A stretch of 9,371 nt of DNA from Gemmatimonadota bacterium. GTDB taxonomy: Bacteria; Gemmatimonadota; Gemmatimonadetes; Longimicrobiales; Gaopeijiaceae. The notes below the pieces were generated by a model. That model searched no databases. It was not told where the DNA came from and saw nothing but the letters and a program-made list of their open reading frames with translations. Shown in pieces: positions 8,013 to 9,371 of this stretch. Numbering within the stretch: position 1 is the stretch's first letter; every line of letters starts with the position of its first letter. Both the position numbers and the translations under genes were made by a program. Location: NCBI GenBank assembly GCA_003695865.1, contig RFGQ01000709.1, positions 1 to 9,371 of the forward strand. The letters are read 5' to 3'.

Positions 8013-8020
8013 TTCCTCCC
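8013..8020 (-). promoter_or_regulatory. Ribosome binding site of the SusC gene
   Basis: GGGAGGAA on the minus strand; GGGAGG ends 6 bases before the ATG at 8008. This near-perfect Shine-Dalgarno site fixes the start and is unlike Bacteroidota leaders, which seldom use such sites. Confidence 0.8.
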
Positions 8021-8075
8021 TGCTCGAGTGAAAAGGATGGAACGATGGCCTCGCCCGGCAGTGGGCGGGGCGCCT

Positions 8076-8098
8076 GCGCTCCCACGACACGGGAGCAC
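8076..8098 (-). promoter_or_regulatory. Leader hairpin upstream of susC
   Basis: In the minus-strand transcript GTGCTCCC pairs with GGGAGCGC (8 bp including one G-U) around a 7-base loop, GTGTCGT. It lies 68-90 bases before the susC start, so it falls in the 5' leader if transcription starts further upstream. It could be a regulatory or stabilising structure, or simply GC-rich sequence. Confidence 0.35.
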
Positions 8099-8103
8099 GA
8101 CTC

Positions 8104-8113
8104 TGTGATCACA
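8104..8113. promoter_or_regulatory. TGTGATCACA palindrome, possible operator
   Basis: A perfect 10-bp palindrome about 95 bases upstream of the susC start codon, more AT-rich than its surroundings. It joins the TGTGA and TCACA halves found in CRP-type sites but lacks their 6-base spacer, so it would not be a normal CRP site. Ten-base palindromes occur several times by chance in a window this size. Confidence 0.25.
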
Positions 8114-8149
8114 CCCCGCACGAGTCTCCGTTGCCGGGACGCGTGGGCG

Positions 8150-8224
8150 CGGATCAGGGATCGAAGGGTGCTGGATAGGGACGGACGGATGGTCCGGCCG
8201 GATCGAACGTCGCTGTCGGATCAG
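8150..8224. repeat. Four GGATC boxes in mirrored order upstream of susC
   Basis: CGGATCAG occurs at 8150-8157 and 8217-8224; GGATCGAA occurs at 8158-8165 and 8200-8207. The order is therefore A-B-B-A, all in the same orientation. Between them lie a GGAC-GGAC-GGAT run (8179-8190) and a TCCGGCCGGA palindrome (8193-8202). This may be a binding-site cluster for a regulator of susCD; no known family is recognised. Confidence 0.3.
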
Positions 8225-8454
8225 ATGCGCCTCCTCTGTTCTGAGTTGCCGCCCGCGGTCGAGTGCGACCGGCGAGGGCGGGGCCGAGCGCCGCTGCGCC
8301 CCTGATGGGCCCCGCCGGAACGCTGCCCGAATCCCACCATATTCCCTCAGGTTTCACCGAACGGGGCCGCCGCGGGGCCCGGCCGCCGGCTCAGGGCCCC
8401 CCTGGACCGCGCCCGAGACGGGGAAGCGGCAGGTCGGTCGAACAGCCCGAGCCC

Positions 8455-8531
8455 GGGGGCCGGGGAGGTGGGGGAGGCGCCGGTGGTCGTGGGGTGCAGG
8501 GCCAGGACGGTGTGGGGATGGAGCGCCGGGG
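8455..8531 (+). repeat. G-rich tract with quadruplex potential
   Basis: The plus strand has runs of four or five G at 8455-8459, 8462-8465, 8470-8474, 8491-8494 and 8514-8517, another GGGG at 8528-8531, and GGG at 8499-8501. Three runs are closely spaced and the fourth is about 16 bases away, so a four-stranded G-structure is possible but not canonical. The susC-direction transcript would carry the C-rich strand. Confidence 0.35.
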
Positions 8532-8545
8532 CGGGCGAAGCCCGC
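8531..8545 (-). terminator. Compact hairpin downstream of the phosphoesterase gene
   Basis: GCGGGC and GCCCGC form a 6-bp stem around a 3-base loop (TTC in the minus-strand transcript). CGCCG/CGGCG at 8524-8528 and 8550-8554 can enclose it as an outer stem. It is about 100 bases after the phosphoesterase stop and has no T-run, so a terminator role is only possible. An overlapping alternative hairpin, CGAAGC/GCTTCG (8536-8551), competes with it. Confidence 0.25.
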
Positions 8546-8591
8546 GCTTCGGCGGCTGACCGGCCATGGGAACCTCCCGTCGATTACAGGA

Positions 8592-8611
8592 CGCCGACGA
8601 TGTCGCCGGCG
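8592..8611 (-). terminator. Hairpin shortly after the phosphoesterase stop
   Basis: In the minus-strand transcript CGCCGGCG pairs with CGTCGGCG, an 8-bp stem with one G-U pair and an ACAT loop. On the plus strand that pair would be an A-C mismatch, so the structure favours minus-strand RNA. It begins 33 bases past the stop at 8645. No T-run follows, so it is a weak terminator candidate. It overlaps a 12-bp palindrome, GTCGCCGGCGAC (8602-8613). Confidence 0.3.
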
Positions 8612-8618
8612 ACCCCTA

Positions 8619-8648
8619 ATTACGGGACAGCGCATGCCCGAGTGTCAA
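8619..8648 (-). promoter_or_regulatory. Candidate sigma-70 type promoter facing susC
   Basis: On the minus strand a perfect TTGACA (8648-8643) is followed after 18 bases by CGTAAT (8624-8619), which matches 4 of 6 positions of TATAAT but lacks the conserved second A. The -35 box overlaps the last codons and stop of the phosphoesterase gene. If used, it would give susCD a leader of about 600 bases. A second GTCC-(C/T)-GTAAT copy lies at 8592-8583. Confidence 0.3.
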
Positions 8649-9371
8649 GGGGTGCCCCGCAGGCGCAGGGTGCGCACCGCCTGCACACGCTCGGCGCCGG
8701 CAGCGATGCAGTCGGCCTGAGAGGGTCCCACCGGGCAGGTCAGTACGTCTGGTGGACCCGCCACGAACGTGAGCGTGACCCGCCCGTCGCGCCCCACGAG
8801 CAGGCGAGCGTACCCGGGTGCCGCATGATGGAAGCGAAGGTCGGGGTGCGCGCGCACCACCGAGCTCTTGGATCCCGCGCCGCTCACGACGATCCAGGGC
8901 GCGGCGCCGGGTTCGCGCCCCACCAGGAGCTGCAACGTGTGGTCGTGCCCGCCGGCCATGAGGAGCGGCCGGCGCGTCGCGATGGCGTTGTTCCGCAGGG
9001 TGGTCACGTAGTCGCGGTAGCGCTCGCTCGTCAGGTCCTGCGCGAGCACGCCGGCGTTCTGCAGCAGGCGGCGGAAACCGAGGGCGGCCGACCAGGGTGC
9101 TCTCGCGTGCTCTCCCGCGCTGGCCGTGGGATGGTGCGCGAGCACGGCCAGAGCACGGTCGTCGGCGCCGGCGAGGGCTCGCCGTAGCGCCTCGGCCGCG
9201 GCCTCGCGTCGGGTGCGGGACTGGGGCTCGAGCCACCACTGGGAGTCGATCATCAGCAGGCGCAGGCCGCGACCCAGGTCGACCACGGCCGGCCCCGGGT
9301 CCCCCGGGGCCGGCCTCAGGACCGCGTCGACCCCGCCGAGCCCGCCCCAGTCGTGGTTGCCGGGCAGGAAC
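8645..9371 (-). CDS. Calcineurin-like metallophosphoesterase, C-terminal part (partial)
   Basis: The frame is open to the right edge of the window, giving 241 visible residues; the GTG at 9286 is internal, because the residues before it (FLPGNHDW) carry the GNHD metal-binding motif. Further metal-ligand motifs are AHHP at visible residues 78-81 and GGHDH at 140-144. These are three of the usual metallophosphoesterase blocks in order, so the missing N-terminus should carry the DxH and GDxxx blocks. LLMIDSQWW (38-46) follows the GNHD region. The enzyme would use a two-metal centre to hydrolyse a phosphoester, but the substrate is unknown. A late C-x8-C pair (visible residues 212 and 221) may form a disulfide, which would fit an exported protein; the signal region is not visible. 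It reads toward susC but is separated from it by 636 bases, so it may be transcribed separately. Confidence 0.88.
   Translation of the reverse strand, partial: FLPGNHDWGGLGGVDAVLRPAPGDPGPAVVDLGRGLRLLMIDSQWWLEPQSRTRREAAAEALRRALAGADDRALAVLAHHPTASAGEHARAPWSAALGFRRLLQNAGVLAQDLTSERYRDYVTTLRNNAIATRRPLLMAGGHDHTLQLLVGREPGAAPWIVVSGAGSKSSVVRAHPDLRFHHAAPGYARLLVGRDGRVTLTFVAGPPDVLTCPVGPSQADCIAAGAERVQAVRTLRLRGTP
9287..9315. repeat. Perfect 13-bp GC inverted repeat inside the phosphoesterase gene
   Basis: GGCCGGCCCCGGG and CCCGGGGCCGGCC flank a 3-base loop (TCC on the plus strand), an uninterrupted all-GC stem. It encodes the proline/glycine-rich loop PAPGDPGPA after the GNHD motif, so the reading frame stays open through it. 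It could be a small palindromic element accommodated in a surface loop, an mRNA structure, or a composition effect. Confidence 0.6.

Larger units (their letters stand above)
8009..8644. other. 636-base non-coding stretch upstream of susC
   Basis: No convincing gene lies here; the open frames are low-complexity, lack ribosome sites and have no recognisable motifs. From the susC side outward it holds the susC ribosome site, a leader hairpin (8076-8098), a TGTGATCACA palindrome (8104-8113), four GGATC-type boxes (8150-8224), a GC hairpin with arms at 8374-8380 and 8394-8400 (GGGGCCC/GGGCCCC), a G-rich tract (8455-8531), two further hairpins (8531-8545 and 8592-8611) and a TTGACA promoter candidate beside the phosphoesterase stop. 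It probably contains the susCD promoter and leader and the 3' end of the phosphoesterase transcript. Confidence 0.6.

Noticed and set aside
8104..8113. CRP site reading of TGTGATCACA.
   Set aside because: CRP sites need TGTGA and TCACA separated by six bases; here the halves are contiguous. Recorded only as a palindrome.
8172..8177. TATCCA on the minus strand as a -10 box for susC.
   Set aside because: No acceptable -35 hexamer at 16-18 bases upstream (the sequence there is CGGCCG), so it is not called as a promoter.
5429..8305. A very long open frame (about 958 codons) on the plus strand opposite susC.
   Set aside because: It is antisense to a well-supported SusC gene. The predicted protein is Arg/Val/Glu/Asp-rich, without domains or a ribosome site; such shadow frames are common opposite GC-rich genes.
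8154..8357. Minus-strand open frame of 67 codons upstream of susC.
   Set aside because: No convincing ribosome site or domain; Pro/Gly/Ala-rich translation. Kept only as non-coding sequence, although conservation in relatives could revive it.
8263..8559. Plus-strand open frame of 98 codons in the intergenic region.
   Set aside because: Gly/Pro/Arg low-complexity translation over a G-rich tract, with no ribosome site or recognisable motif.
1..9371. CRISPR arrays, insertion sequences, tRNA or rRNA genes, phage or toxin-antitoxin genes.
   Set aside because: No regularly spaced direct repeats, transposase motifs, structural RNA signatures or defence-type gene pairs were seen on either strand.

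Overview
This is a GC-rich window (about two-thirds G+C by eye) with canonical Shine-Dalgarno sites and a full SusC/SusD outer-membrane pair. SusCD pairs are typical of Bacteroidota, but this base composition and these purine-rich ribosome sites fit Gemmatimonadota better. High-GC Rhodothermota-like lineages are an alternative. The assignment is inferred from gene content and composition only.

Left third (1-3472, plus strand): the 3' part of an ABC exporter operon. It holds the C-terminal end of one ATPase, a complete second ATPase, and two paralogous ABC-2 permeases. The first three genes overlap by 4 bases at each junction (ATGA), and the second permease follows after 16 bases with its own ribosome site. 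The order ATPase-ATPase-permease-permease matches the YbhF-YbhS-YbhR type of multidrug/cation exporter, except that the two ATPase halves fused in E. coli YbhF are separate proteins here. A membrane-fusion (HlyD-like) subunit would be expected just upstream of the window.

Middle (3473-8008): a short convergent spacer holds a strong GC hairpin whose T-rich side favours termination of the minus-strand genes. It is followed on the minus strand by a SusD-like lipoprotein (3567-4946) and its SusC/RagA TonB-dependent transporter (4988-8008), transcribed susC then susD. Together they should form an outer-membrane importer: SusD is the surface lid and SusC the TonB-driven barrel. No glycosidase, regulator or anti-sigma gene is visible beside them, so the substrate is unknown.

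Right (8009-9371): a 636-base non-coding stretch upstream of susC contains several hairpins, short repeats, a G-rich tract and a TTGACA-type promoter candidate. Beyond it lies the C-terminal 241 residues of a calcineurin-like metallophosphoesterase on the minus strand, running off the window end. A perfect 13-bp GC hairpin sits inside its coding sequence.

No clearly new system is visible. The recognisable genes belong to known families. The parts most worth a second look are the long structured susC leader, the intragenic hairpin in the phosphoesterase gene, and the split-ATPase exporter.
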